A DNA stretch of 64,000 nt from Dictyobacter formicarum (lineage in GTDB: Bacteria; Chloroflexota; Ktedonobacteria; Ktedonobacterales; Ktedonobacteraceae), in contig NZ_BNJJ01000008.1 of the NCBI RefSeq assembly GCF_016587435.1, forward strand, positions 1-64,000, read 5' to 3'. Position numbers and translations under genes: made by a program. A model generated the notes under the pieces. The model saw only the letters and a program-made list of their open reading frames with translations. It ran no database searches and was not told the origin of the DNA. This document shows positions 50,096-59,769 of the stretch, piece after piece. How positions within the stretch are numbered: the first letter of the stretch is position 1; each line of letters begins with the position of its first letter.

Positions 50096-51618
50096 TGTTC
50101 CTCCTTCTGAACTGCTACTGGAATGTGTACTTTGATTGACGTTCCACACGCTGTACTTTCAATGGCGAACAGACCATAAATAGCCTCAATGCGCTCACGC
50201 ATACTTTGTAGTCCTATACTATGCTTCTTCGCATGGACAGTAGAAGAGTTAAAACCATGTCCATCATCTGTTATGTTGAGTGTAATTGCGCCAGGAGTGG
50301 CTAACAGTTCGAGGGATACATTATGAGCCTCACTATGTCGGGCGATATTTGAGAGAGCTTCCTGGGTGACGCGAAAGATAGCCTGTTCAATTGCGGAAGT
50401 GAGGGGAGGAATCTGCTCTGTATGCACTGATAGCATAATAGCTGTACGCTGTGACCAGGCATGACAGAACTCTTCCAGCGCCACGATCAGGTTTTTATCA
50501 GTTAGCGCAACCGGACGAAGAGCTTCGATGAGTGTAGCCAATTCTTGCTGCGCAAGCACCGCTAACTTTTCCGCCTCAATAAGATGGTGATACGAGGAGG
50601 TCGCATCTTTCTGAAAAAGGACGCGTCCCGCTGACAATTGCATCTGTACGGCAAACAAATGTTGCTTTACTGCATCGTGCAAATCCCGTTTCAAGCGCGT
50701 GCGTTCCTCAATGATAGCGAGTTTCCCCCGCGTTAGTAGCAACATTTGTAGCTGCTCTGCCATGTTATTGAGATCTTTACTTAATTGTCCCAATTCGTCA
50801 TGAGCATCGTCATGAATCGCACTCTGGAATTCTCCCTGACTCCATTTCTGGGTTGCCTGAGCAATACGATGCAAGCGGCGCGTAAGATTATGAGAGATAA
50901 GCATGCCAGCACCTGTGCCTAACGCGCTGGCTAAGAAAATAAAGTAAAATCCTGCAGGTTGCCAGTAGCTCCACAGTGTAGCGATCAGTTGTTCTGGTGA
51001 CATGGTATATGTGTTTTGCGGAGCCAGAGAACCATTTACAGCCACAAGAAGACTGACCCTTGTTTGTTTATTACTGCCTTGTACAGGTATGCTAACAAGG
51101 GACTCACCTGTTGGAAGGTGATGAATAACCGGGGTGGAAGAACGATTGGGGTTGTTTATCTGACGTAAAGTTTGTTGTGTTGCTCGATAGGTCTGAAGCT
51201 TGCTCAGCTTTTGTTGTGTTTGTTGTGTGCATCTTCTGCTACCCAGAGAAATTAATTGTGAGCGCGTACAGGAGATTGATGTCAACAGTCGGCCGTTATG
51301 ATCAAAGAGAGCCACAAATGTAAGTCGGGGTTCATCCCGGTATATATCATCAAAGAGCGGTAGCGCAAGCGCGTAACGCAGGGATTCTTCATCCGAGTTT
51401 ACCGATATGTTGTCTATAGAGGTAGATATGCGCGCAGCCCCCTGTTTCTCTAATGCTTGCAGAGGCGATACATTGTCCTGTTGAAAATTCCTCAATAATG
51501 GCATCAACGTGATCGCGCACTCAATGGCCAGCGCCGCCACGAGCGTTGCTATCAGATATGTTAGTGTGAGGCGCCAGAAGAGACTGCCAAAGCGCCAATG
51601 TATCGCGCGCATGTACAT
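50092..51618 (-). CDS. NarL-type sensor histidine kinase with HAMP domain
   Basis: 508-residue membrane kinase. TM1 (residues ~14-38) and TM2 (~222-242) flank a ~180-residue extracytoplasmic sensor with two Cys (SISCTRS, SRRCTQQ). A HAMP linker (residues ~245-295: RRLHRIAQATQKW) follows, then HisKA_3 with His314 (RLKRDLHDAVKQH) and a HATPase_c domain (QEALSNIARHSEAHNV, DDGHGF, GLQSMRERI). The extracytoplasmic domain is not recognised. Start ATG at 51618 follows AAGGAG by 4 bases; TTG (51621) and ATG (51612) are alternatives. Coupled to the regulator by ATGA. Confidence 0.9.
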   Translation of the reverse strand: MYMRAIHWRFGSLFWRLTLTYLIATLVAALAIECAITLMPLLRNFQQDNVSPLQALEKQGAARISTSIDNISVNSDEESLRYALALPLFDDIYRDEPRLTFVALFDHNGRLLTSISCTRSQLISLGSRRCTQQTQQKLSKLQTYRATQQTLRQINNPNRSSTPVIHHLPTGESLVSIPVQGSNKQTRVSLLVAVNGSLAPQNTYTMSPEQLIATLWSYWQPAGFYFIFLASALGTGAGMLISHNLTRRLHRIAQATQKWSQGEFQSAIHDDAHDELGQLSKDLNNMAEQLQMLLLTRGKLAIIEERTRLKRDLHDAVKQHLFAVQMQLSAGRVLFQKDATSSYHHLIEAEKLAVLAQQELATLIEALRPVALTDKNLIVALEEFCHAWSQRTAIMLSVHTEQIPPLTSAIEQAIFRVTQEALSNIARHSEAHNVSLELLATPGAITLNITDDGHGFNSSTVHAKKHSIGLQSMRERIEAIYGLFAIESTACGTSIKVHIPVAVQKEEQ

Positions 51619-51746
51619 CAAGCTCCTTGCATAATTGTAGCTAAACTGATATGTTGTACTATCATTTTATTATATGGCTCCTTCACTCATGCTACGAGCG
51701 AAAGCCGGAGCCATTTATTGCCAGGTATTAGACATGCTATTGATCA

Positions 51747-54170
51747 TTATTCGTAACGCAAAAGTTCTGCAATGCGTAAGCGAGCTGCATGTTGCGCTGG
51801 CGTGATACTGGCAAAGGTCGCGATAGCTAGCAGCGCCAACAGCATCAACAGAAAGGCGAAAGGATCGCAGACAAAGTCAATGGGCATAACAAACTGACTA
51901 AAGACGCGCAAGAAAGCGTAAGCCAATGGTAATCCTACCATAGCACCAGTTATCCAGGCGATGAGGCTAAGCGAGAGGCCTTGCATCCAGAAGACCTGAG
52001 CCACCTGCCAGGAACTAGCACCCATTGCGCGTAACATGCCGATTTCGCGGCGACGCTCCAGAACCGAGGCGGTTAATTCATTAGCCAGTCCGATAATAGC
52101 AGTACTACCAACAATAACTGCGACGCCGTAGAGCAAAATGTACGAGACAAACCAGCTGCGCTGGTGACGAGTAATTTCATCCTGTACGAGATAGACATTT
52201 ACAATACCACCGCCACGTTCTACCGAGCCGCTGGTGGCCATGGTAACGGCGATATTTCCTATCTGCTGCGTGATTTTTTGTGTAGCCACTGCCGAAGGAT
52301 CGTTTGCTTGTATCAAGACACGTGACGCGGCATCTTTGGCAGCATTTGCAGGGATACCTTGAAACTGATAGAGTGTATTCACTGGAACGATTGCGGCTCC
52401 CATTTGTCCTAAACCATTAACGTTCTCATCAATGATACCAATGATGCGCCAGGTTGCAGGCTGGTTATTTGCATTACTTACTACGATATCGTTGCCGACT
52501 GCCAGACCCGTCAGCGCCGAAAAATGGCTACTAATGAGAACGACATTGCTATCATCTGGCCGTAACCAGCGCCCTCTAACCACGTGGTAGTGATAGATTT
52601 TCGTCTGTGGCTCGATCCCCCATAGAGCCAGGTGTCCCCATGGGGTATTTGCACCTCCCTGTCCATAACGTTCAATGGTATTAATATTCTGAACTTTACT
52701 TAGATCTTTGGTAATTTGGCCAAGCGTCATTTGTGGCCCAAGATCGACTTCAACCTCAGCATGAAAGTTTGTAAAGACCGAGCTTACAGTGTGATCAACA
52801 GAAGTGGTCAGAGTCTGAACCACTAAGAAACTTGTGCCAGCAATACTGAGCATGAAGATAGTGAACACGACCCGCCAGCGCCTCCGGAAGAAGCCGCGCA
52901 GCCCGAGCCACATTGTTTGTGAGATCCAACTGAGCCGCCAGGCAAAACGGGCCAGCACTACACTTCCTCTGCCTGTACTGACGCCATAAGCGGAAAGAGC
53001 CTCGCGAATAGTGATGCGAGTTCCATTCCACAGCGGGAGCAGGGCTGCGAGCAATGGTACTCCAAAGCCGACAAGTAAACCGAGAAGTATCAGATTGACC
53101 GGCAGCATAAATGGTCCTAAAGCCAGTGGAATAGACGGCGCTAGCATAGAGGCCAGCGTATATCCACCCGCGATACCAAGGATCAAACCCGCAATAGTTG
53201 CAAGCGAGCTACAAATAGCCACAAAGCTCAGATAGCTGTGCATGATCTGCCACTGCGTACCCCCCAGCGTTTTCATCGCACCAATGATCGCGGTCTGCTC
53301 AGTAATCAAGGTCGTGACTGTATTGAAAATGAGGATAGCACTGATAAATACAGCCAGAATAATCAGAATTGTAAGCAGGGTAAAGATGCCATTAATTTGC
53401 TGCAGCGGTACAATAGCTGGCCCTGGAAAAGCAGTAGCGAGAACGCGCACATGTTTGCTAAGTAGTACATCCTGCAGAACTTTAGCGGTCGTGTTAACCT
53501 GACTGATATGGTCGACTTTATAGTGAAACATATATTGGCGTGAAGGACGATCTGGCTCATTGCTATTTGTAAGCACATCTAATTGACGCACGCCTGCATC
53601 ACTCATATAGGCCTGCGCTTTTCCAGAGGTAGCGGGATTGACACCCGCGGTGCGCGCCAGTCCCACCACGCGTAGCCGGGCTTGTCCATGGATAGTATCG
53701 ATGCTGATTGTATCGCCAATATTGACGGTCGCCAGAGCGATATCGCCATATTCCATCACAATTTCGCCTGCCTGTGGATAACGGCCGCTCACAAGCTCAA
53801 ATGGAGTTAGAGAGGGGGACTGCCGTGTATTTAAATTGGGATAACTCACAATTTTGATGGGTGTATAACCAGGTGCTTTATTGATGCGCCATAGGGTTGA
53901 GATACGCGTCTCGAATTGTACCGCTTTTACGTTGGGCACAGCCTTTAGAATAGGCGTGAGGCTTGTATCTGGCTTATCGACAAGCATCGTAATATCTGGC
54001 TGCGTTGCCTGGCTCTCAATGGTATAAGAGTAGGCAGACAAGAGCACATCTTTCGTAAGATTAATGCTGGTCAAGCCAAAGACGCCGACGAGAATGCCGA
54101 TAATCACCAGCAGTGTGCGACCTTTTCTCATTTTCAGATCAGCCAGAATTTTGTTCATGCTTGCACTCAT
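51747..54170 (-). CDS. FtsX/MacB-like ABC permease
   Basis: 807-residue membrane permease. TM1 near residues 16-35 (TLLVIIGILVGVFGL) precedes a large extracytoplasmic MacB_PCD-like domain. Three TM around residues 265-400 form the first FtsX unit. A second half repeats the plan: a soluble domain, then three TM to the C-terminus (MLRAMGASSWQVAQVFWMQG, the typical FtsX box). Such permeases do not move substrate through a pore but act by mechanotransmission, exporting or removing lipoproteins, peptides or antibiotics. ATG 54170 overlaps the ATPase stop as ATGA. Confidence 0.88.
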   Translation of the reverse strand: MSASMNKILADLKMRKGRTLLVIIGILVGVFGLTSINLTKDVLLSAYSYTIESQATQPDITMLVDKPDTSLTPILKAVPNVKAVQFETRISTLWRINKAPGYTPIKIVSYPNLNTRQSPSLTPFELVSGRYPQAGEIVMEYGDIALATVNIGDTISIDTIHGQARLRVVGLARTAGVNPATSGKAQAYMSDAGVRQLDVLTNSNEPDRPSRQYMFHYKVDHISQVNTTAKVLQDVLLSKHVRVLATAFPGPAIVPLQQINGIFTLLTILIILAVFISAILIFNTVTTLITEQTAIIGAMKTLGGTQWQIMHSYLSFVAICSSLATIAGLILGIAGGYTLASMLAPSIPLALGPFMLPVNLILLGLLVGFGVPLLAALLPLWNGTRITIREALSAYGVSTGRGSVVLARFAWRLSWISQTMWLGLRGFFRRRWRVVFTIFMLSIAGTSFLVVQTLTTSVDHTVSSVFTNFHAEVEVDLGPQMTLGQITKDLSKVQNINTIERYGQGGANTPWGHLALWGIEPQTKIYHYHVVRGRWLRPDDSNVVLISSHFSALTGLAVGNDIVVSNANNQPATWRIIGIIDENVNGLGQMGAAIVPVNTLYQFQGIPANAAKDAASRVLIQANDPSAVATQKITQQIGNIAVTMATSGSVERGGGIVNVYLVQDEITRHQRSWFVSYILLYGVAVIVGSTAIIGLANELTASVLERRREIGMLRAMGASSWQVAQVFWMQGLSLSLIAWITGAMVGLPLAYAFLRVFSQFVMPIDFVCDPFAFLLMLLALLAIATFASITPAQHAARLRIAELLRYE

Positions 54171-54934
54171 GAATGCACCTCTCGTCGGGAAGTAATAATA
54201 GCATTAGCACCATGTTCGTTGACAATCTGTCCATCTAGTAGATCAATACGCGCAGAAGCCAGCGAGGCAAGTTGAGGATCGTGCGTAACGTAGATGACCG
54301 TTTTTCCCTGGTGAGTAAGGTTTGCCAGAGTCGTGAAGACAGAGTTTGCAGTTGCAGAGTCAAGATTGCCGGTGGGTTCATCTGCAATCAATGCTGGCGG
54401 ATCATTGGCTAAAGCGCGTGCGATGGCTACACGCTGTTGCTGGCCGCCAGATAGTTCAGCAGGTAAGCGATGAGCGAAAGAGCTTAAAGCCACCATATCC
54501 AGACACGTCAGGGCGCGCTCACGCCAGTCCTTGCGCCGAAGGCCACCACCCCCACCCAATTCTAGAGCCAGCAAGACATTTTCAAAGGCAGTAAGAGTAG
54601 GGATCAATTGAAAAAACTGGAAGATAATGCCCACGTTGCGTCCACGCCAGCGAGCCAGCACATTTTCGCCTTGCGCTTTCAATTCCTGATCAGCAAAAAT
54701 GACTCGCCCTTCTGTTGGCCGATCAATGCCAGTAAGCATATTTAATAGCGTAGACTTACCACTCCCAGATGGCCCATTAATAGCAAAGAGACTCTGAGTG
54801 GGCACAGTAAAAGTGATGTCATTAAGCAACATTGTTTTTTGCATACGCGTTGTGATGATGCGCGTGAGGTGCTCAACCTGTATTAATGGAGAAGCCGGTA
54901 CCTGATAATGATCATATGTATGTGCATGAAACAT
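54167..54934 (-). CDS. ABC transporter ATPase, MacB/LolD type
   Basis: 255-residue ATPase partner of the downstream permease. Walker A at residues 54-61 (GPSGSGKS), Q-loop [17 protein letters not shown], signature LSGGQQQRV, Walker [13 protein letters not shown] and switch His in VTHDPQLA are all intact. A glycine-rich insertion ([14 protein letters not shown]) and a short extra N-terminus are small oddities. ATG 54934 was preferred over TTG 54943 because AGAGGA lies 10 bases upstream. First gene of the ABC-two-component operon, ~290 bases from the DeoR gene end. Confidence 0.9.
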   Translation of the reverse strand: MFHAHTYDHYQVPASPLIQVEHLTRIITTRMQKTMLLNDITFTVPTQSLFAINGPSGSGKSTLLNMLTGIDRPTEGRVIFADQELKAQGENVLARWRGRNVGIIFQFFQLIPTLTAFENVLLALELGGGGGLRRKDWRERALTCLDMVALSSFAHRLPAELSGGQQQRVAIARALANDPPALIADEPTGNLDSATANSVFTTLANLTHQGKTVIYVTHDPQLASLASARIDLLDGQIVNEHGANAIITSRREVHS

Positions 54935-55219
54935 GTAAATCAAATCCTCTCTTAATATATCTAAGCCTGAATAATGGATGGCATAGCATGCGTTTGGCTG
55001 GACCGCTATTTTGTATTGCTCAAGTGAGTATAGTTCAATGCAGCAGTAAACTGATCCATCGCAAGTTAGACTCTGCCTCTATCTATGGTTAGATTCTGTT
55101 GATAAGGGTGCACATCAAAACCTGGAGGAGGGAAAAATGCTAGAGTTTTTTGGCAAGCGAGGCAACCAGACATGAGTTGCCTCGCTTGTTGCGAAATCAG
55201 TGGAAGTAATTGAATTATT

Positions 55220-55996
55220 TTAGGCCTGATGGACCTCAATGCCTAATTCACGCAGGTGCTGGATCGTCAACGGTGGGGTTTGCTCGTCAGTTACAATAGT
55301 GTGTACAGATGTAATGGGGGCGACCACGCCGGTGGCGACCTTATCGAATTTGTTGTGGTCGGCGACCAGAATGACCTGGCGCGCGCATTGAATGATGACG
55401 CGATCGGTATTGGTTTCCAGGGGATCGACATTGGTCAGGCCATCTTGAAGGCTGACCGCACGCATGGAGATGATGGCTTTATCGGCGCGCAATTCTTTGA
55501 GGGTCTGTTCGACGATATGACCGATCATAGAGAGTTCGGAATGGCGGATGACTCCTCCGGTTATGATTAAGGTAATGTTTTCATTGCCAGCGAGTTGGTG
55601 GGCGACGTTGAGCGCATTCGTGATCACCGTCAGGTTCTTTTTATCGTGAAGATGGCGTGCCACCTCAAGGGTTGTGGTGCCCGATCCAAGAAAGATGGTC
55701 TCGCCATCCTGGACCAATGAGGCGGCCATCTGCCCGATGCGGCGTTTTTCCTCGATGTTTTCCGTCACACGCTGCAAGATCGGTGGCTCCGTAGTCGTAG
55801 AGGTGGCCACGCTCACTCCGCCATGCTCGCGGCGCACCCGGCCGATCGACTCCAGTTTTTTAAGGTCGCGGCGAATCGTAGGCTCGCTTACCCCCAACTG
55901 TTCGCTTAATTCTGTCACCCGAATATGCTGACGCTGCTTGAGAATATGCTCAATTTGTTGGAGTCGTTCAGTTGTTAGTGGCATCTCTGTACCCAT
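55220..55996 (-). CDS. DeoR-family repressor
   Basis: 258-residue regulator of sugar catabolism. HTH: LQQIEHILKQRQHIRVTELSEQLGVSEPTIRRDLKKLE, then the REHGG hinge. The DeoR sensor domain (GSGTTTLEVARHL, NALNVAHQL, LVADHNKFDKVA) binds phosphorylated sugars in the family. It is divergent from the amino-sugar operon starting at 56536, and the gap carries three clusters of the same operator-like repeat, so it is the likely repressor, relieved by a sugar phosphate such as GlcNAc-6-P. Start 55996 or the ATG at 55984. Confidence 0.9.
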   Translation of the reverse strand: MGTEMPLTTERLQQIEHILKQRQHIRVTELSEQLGVSEPTIRRDLKKLESIGRVRREHGGVSVATSTTTEPPILQRVTENIEEKRRIGQMAASLVQDGETIFLGSGTTTLEVARHLHDKKNLTVITNALNVAHQLAGNENITLIITGGVIRHSELSMIGHIVEQTLKELRADKAIISMRAVSLQDGLTNVDPLETNTDRVIIQCARQVILVADHNKFDKVATGVVAPITSVHTIVTDEQTPPLTIQHLRELGIEVHQA

Positions 55997-56137
55997 TTCA
56001 ATACGCTTCTTTCCACCTGTTATAGTTCTGCTCTCGGAGACTCCACCACTGATTTGAAAACAATTATTATCATGTCTCTATGTGAAGAGCATACAAAGAA
56101 ATGTTATGTGTCGCCACTTCAATAGCGATCATTGTGT

Positions 56138-56158
56138 TGATCGTATTTGATTGTGATT
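56138..56158 (+). promoter_or_regulatory. Operator-like repeat cluster 1
   Basis: TTGATCG-TAT-TTGATTG: two half-sites with 10-base period, in the DeoR/operon gap, nearer the repressor gene. Confidence 0.45.
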
Positions 56159-56194
56159 ATAGGGTAAAGGCCGCGTTATGTCAAGGATGTAATC

Positions 56195-56215
56195 ATGATT
56201 TGATCGAATTTGCGC
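56195..56215 (+). promoter_or_regulatory. Operator-like repeat cluster 2
   Basis: TTTGATCGAATTTGCGC: one full and one partial half-site, again 10 bases apart, just upstream of the TTGACA promoter. Confidence 0.4.
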
Positions 56216-56223
56216 AAAAAGAC

Positions 56224-56252
56224 TTGACAACCAGGAATTTAAATGGTATTTT
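56224..56252 (+). promoter_or_regulatory. Promoter of the amino-sugar operon
   Basis: TTGACA, 17-base spacer, TATTTT. It lies between operator clusters 2 and 3, giving a leader of about 280 bases. Confidence 0.6.
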
Positions 56253-56260
56253 CGAAAATA

Positions 56261-56304
56261 AGTGATCAAATGATCGTCCGTATTTGATCGAATTTGATCG
56301 ATAT
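56261..56304 (+). promoter_or_regulatory. Operator-like repeat cluster 3
   Basis: GTGATCAAATGATCG, then TTTGATCGAATTTGATCG, two perfect TTTGATCG half-sites 10 bases apart, directly after the -10. The best match to a DeoR-type tandem operator; binding here would block initiation or elongation. Confidence 0.6.
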
Positions 56305-56535
56305 CTATTTTTGGTTATTGCAATGGAGCAATACTATCCAATTGAGCTACAGGCATACCCAACGGAAAAATTTTTGATGCTGGTATTTGATAGGCCTGCG
56401 CTCCATGGTTAAACAGAGACTGTTTGCACTTCACCTTGCGATGACCCCTGATTGATGTGGACCGACTTAACGACAACGATTTAAGCGGCTCCGTTACGAC
56501 CGAACCTGTGGAAGGTTTGAAGGAGAGAGTATATC

Positions 56536-57801
56536 ATGAAGAAGCTCTTTTCTCTGTGCTGCATTTTTATGCTGTTTGCCGTCGTCCTGACCGCCTGTGA
56601 TGGAGGTGGCAGTTCGTCATCCTCAACTGCTGACCAGAACGTTACCCTCAAGTATAGTATCTGGGATAAGAACCAGGTACCGGCTCTGCAAACCATCGTC
56701 AACAACTTCGAGAAGACCCATCCGAAGATTAAAGTGAGCATTCAAGTTACCCCATTCGCTCAATACTGGACGAAGCTAGAAACAGCCGCCACTGGTGAAA
56801 GCCTCGCCGACGTTTTCTGGATGAATGGTCCTAATTTCCAGAAGTATGCCTCGAATAACATCATTGCCCCGATTGATAATCAGATTAATACCGACAAGGT
56901 GAACCTGAACAACTACCCACCCGCTCTGGTCAATCTGTATACTTACCAGGACAAGCACTATGCGCTGCCAAAGGACTTTGACACGATTGGTCTGTGGTAC
57001 AACAAGACCCTTTTTGACGCGGCTGGCGTCAAATATCCCGATAACACGTGGACCTGGCAAACATTGCAGGACGCGGCAAAGAAACTCACGAATCCTACCA
57101 AGGGAGTCTGGGGTATTGCTGCCCCCGTGAGCGACCAGGAGGGTTTCTACAATACCATTCCACAGAACGGTGGTTTTGTAATCTCTCCCGACAAGAAAAC
57201 ATCAGGCTTTGACGACCCTGCCACCATGGGTGGTTTAAAGTTCTGGACCGATTTCATTCAGTCGAAGTCATCACCGACGCAGGCACAGATGACCGATACT
57301 ACTCCCCTCACCATGTTTGAATCGGGCAAAATCGCGATGATGTATGGTGGCTCCTGGGATGCGATCGAGTTTCATTCAAATAGCTACACCAAAGATAAAG
57401 TTGCCGTGAGTGTACTACCACAGGGCAAGAAACGCGCAACAGTTATTCACGGACTTGGTAATGTAATCTCTGCAAATACGCAATATCCTCAGCAGGCCTG
57501 GGAGTTTGTGAACTATCTGGGCTCTAAAGATGCGGCAGACGTTCAGGCTAAAACAGGAACGGTTATTCCTGCCTATAACGGTACACAGACACAGTGGGTG
57601 AACGCATATCCTGAATTCCATCTGCAGTCGTTCATCGATGAATTACCTTACGCGGTGCCCTATCCTATCTCCAAAAATACATCGGCGTGGGTGGATACGC
57701 AGAACAAGGTACTGACCCAGGTGTGGGCGGGACAACTCAGTCTGGATACTGGTGCAAAAAAGCTGGCATCGCAAATGAACCAGGAACTCGCCAAAGAGTA
57801 G
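56536..57801 (+). CDS. Sugar ABC transporter substrate-binding lipoprotein
   Basis: 421-residue family-1 extracellular binding protein. A short basic head and hydrophobic helix end in the lipobox VVLTACDGG, so the mature protein is tethered to the membrane by Cys. The mature part has the two-lobe plan: VTLKYSIWDKNQVPAL, MFESGKIAMMYGGSWDAIEF (classic for the family), and SAWVDTQNKVLTQVW at the end. It captures a sugar for the two permeases that follow. With the downstream nagA and ROK genes the ligand is probably an amino sugar or its oligomer. No ATPase gene is in the operon, so a shared MsmK-type ATPase must be supplied elsewhere. GGAG lies ~9 bases before ATG. Confidence 0.9.
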   Translation: MKKLFSLCCIFMLFAVVLTACDGGGSSSSSTADQNVTLKYSIWDKNQVPALQTIVNNFEKTHPKIKVSIQVTPFAQYWTKLETAATGESLADVFWMNGPNFQKYASNNIIAPIDNQINTDKVNLNNYPPALVNLYTYQDKHYALPKDFDTIGLWYNKTLFDAAGVKYPDNTWTWQTLQDAAKKLTNPTKGVWGIAAPVSDQEGFYNTIPQNGGFVISPDKKTSGFDDPATMGGLKFWTDFIQSKSSPTQAQMTDTTPLTMFESGKIAMMYGGSWDAIEFHSNSYTKDKVAVSVLPQGKKRATVIHGLGNVISANTQYPQQAWEFVNYLGSKDAADVQAKTGTVIPAYNGTQTQWVNAYPEFHLQSFIDELPYAVPYPISKNTSAWVDTQNKVLTQVWAGQLSLDTGAKKLASQMNQELAKE

Positions 57802-57823
57802 TAAGTTGATAGTGTATAGCTCT

Positions 57824-57849
57824 GCTCACTGGTACCGTTGCCAGTGAGC
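57824..57849 (+). terminator. Intercistronic hairpin
   Basis: GCTCACTGG pairs perfectly with CCAGTGAGC around 8 bases, between the binding-protein and first permease genes. No U-tract. It probably protects the binding-protein message or damps downstream expression, a common pattern in sugar ABC operons. Confidence 0.5.
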
Positions 57850-57876
57850 GAGCTTATCAATTTATGGAGGTAGCAT

Positions 57877-58833
57877 TTGGAGATGACAAAAATTGGACTG
57901 GCAGAGGAGAGGCCAGCGGCCATTGTACCAGAGAAAAGGAAGAGGTTCTCACACAGGATGCAGTGGCGAGATGTGCTCTGGGCCTATGCGATGATCGCCC
58001 CGATGATGATCGGTTTGCTGATCTTTTATATCTGGCCAGTTTTTCAGACCATCTTTTTTAGCTTTACTCGATGGGGTGCCTTCGGTAAATATACCGTGAC
58101 GGGCCTGTCCAATTACCAGGGTATGCTGAGTGATCCAGAGCTAGGTGGTGCATTGCGCAATACACTGATCTATACAGTGTTATCAGTGACCGGAGGCATC
58201 ATTGTCTCGCTATTTTTTGCAACCCTGCTAAACCAGAAAATCCGTGGCGTCGGCGTCTACCGAACACTCTACTTCCTGCCCGTTGTGACAATTCCGGCCG
58301 CGATCGCTATCATCTGGCAATGGCTCTACAACGGCGACTATGGTCTGGTCAACTATCTATTGAGTTTTGCTCATATTCATGGCCTGAGCTGGCTGACAAA
58401 TCCAGCCACCGCTCTGTACGCCATCATTATTGTAGCCATCTGGGGCGCGGTCGGTAACAATATGGTGCTCTTTCTCGCAGGACTGCAAGGTATTTCCAGT
58501 ACCTATATAGAAGCCGCAGCTATAGATGGTGCTGGCCCCATCAAAAAGTTCTTCCATATTACCCTGCCACTGCTGTCTCCAACCATTTTCTTTGTGACCG
58601 TTACGTCATTGATCAATGCATTTCAGGTCTTTGACTTGATCTTTCTGATGCTGGGACCCAATAGCCCCGCTCTACAGTCTGGTGAGACGGTTGTGTACCT
58701 CTATTACCAGCATGCTTTTATCGACAATGACAAGGGGTATGCATCAGCGATCGCGGTATTCTTGTTCGTCATCATTCTGGTGGTGACCCTGATACAGTTC
58801 AGATTGCAGAAACGCTGGGTGCATTACGGTTAG
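57877..58833 (+). CDS. Sugar ABC transporter permease 1 (MalF/UgpA type)
   Basis: 318-residue inner-membrane permease with six membrane segments (YAMIAPMMIGLLIFYIWPVF opens the core). The cytoplasmic EAA loop, which docks the ATPase, reads EAAAIDGAGPIKKFFHITLP near residue 212. Start: TTG at 57877 has GGAGG 6 bases upstream, while the ATG at 57883 is 12 away, so TTG is preferred. Forms a heterodimer with permease 2. Confidence 0.92.
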   Translation: MEMTKIGLAEERPAAIVPEKRKRFSHRMQWRDVLWAYAMIAPMMIGLLIFYIWPVFQTIFFSFTRWGAFGKYTVTGLSNYQGMLSDPELGGALRNTLIYTVLSVTGGIIVSLFFATLLNQKIRGVGVYRTLYFLPVVTIPAAIAIIWQWLYNGDYGLVNYLLSFAHIHGLSWLTNPATALYAIIIVAIWGAVGNNMVLFLAGLQGISSTYIEAAAIDGAGPIKKFFHITLPLLSPTIFFVTVTSLINAFQVFDLIFLMLGPNSPALQSGETVVYLYYQHAFIDNDKGYASAIAVFLFVIILVVTLIQFRLQKRWVHYG

Positions 58834-58872
58834 TTTCTTCTCCGGAAGGGAGCTCATACGAGGAGTAGTGCA

Positions 58873-59724
58873 ATGATTGGACGTATAAAGCTAGAAAAGA
58901 GTGGCAGGAGAGGAAAACCTTTCTGGATTATTCACGTCATTCTGATTGCTGGTGTTTTATTTTTTGTGGTGCCATTTCTCTGGATGGCGTTGACCTCATT
59001 AAAGACGCTGGCAGAAGCAACGCACGTGCCATTGATCTTTTTTCCTGCGCAAGCACAATGGAGCAATTATTCTGATGTACTCTCCACGCTGCCCTTTGTG
59101 ACATTTTACAAAAACACATTTCTGATGGCGCTTGGGCGTACGCTGGGTCAGTTACTCTTCTGTTCCCTGGCGGCCTATGCGTTTGCACGCATTAAGTTCC
59201 CCGGTCGCACAGTACTATTTGTATTCATGCTCTCAGTCCTGATGGTGCCCAGCTATGTCTTTCTGGTCCCACAATATCTGATCATGAAAGATTTACACTG
59301 GCTGAACTCATTGCAGGCACTGATCGTACCTGGTCTGTTCAGCTCTTTTGGCACATTCTTGTTGCGCCAATTTTTTATGAGCCTGCCCACAGAGCTTGAT
59401 GAATCCGCCCGTTTAGATGGAGCTAATCATTTGCAGATTTACTGGCATATTATCCTTCCACTAGCGAAGTCGGCTCTCATCGCGCTGGCGATCCTGACCG
59501 TTTTATGGTCCTGGAACGACCTGATCTGGCCACTGGTCGTAAATGATTCAACGGATAAGATGACGTTGACCGTTGGTCTGGCCTCGCTGCAAGGAGAACA
59601 TGGCACGAACTTCCCGGTGATGATGGCCGGAGCGGTGCTGGCATCCTGGCCTATGCTGGTCATGTTTATTATCTTCCAAAAGAGCTTTATTGAGGGAATC
59701 GCTATTACTGGTACAAAAGGATAA
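58873..59724 (+). CDS. Sugar ABC transporter permease 2 (MalG/UgpE type)
   Basis: 283-residue inner-membrane permease, second half of the channel. Six membrane segments; the EAA-type loop is ESARLDGANHLQIYWHIILP. The N-terminal FFVVPFLWMALTSLKT and the C-terminal IIFQKSFIEGIAITGTKG are standard for the family. AGGAG 8 bases before ATG. The gap to permease 1 is 39 bases, and to the dehydrogenase 45 bases. Confidence 0.92.
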   Translation: MIGRIKLEKSGRRGKPFWIIHVILIAGVLFFVVPFLWMALTSLKTLAEATHVPLIFFPAQAQWSNYSDVLSTLPFVTFYKNTFLMALGRTLGQLLFCSLAAYAFARIKFPGRTVLFVFMLSVLMVPSYVFLVPQYLIMKDLHWLNSLQALIVPGLFSSFGTFLLRQFFMSLPTELDESARLDGANHLQIYWHIILPLAKSALIALAILTVLWSWNDLIWPLVVNDSTDKMTLTVGLASLQGEHGTNFPVMMAGAVLASWPMLVMFIIFQKSFIEGIAITGTKG

Positions 59725-59769
59725 AATTATAGCATTGGGATATTGCTATTTATAGGAAAGGAAATCTTA

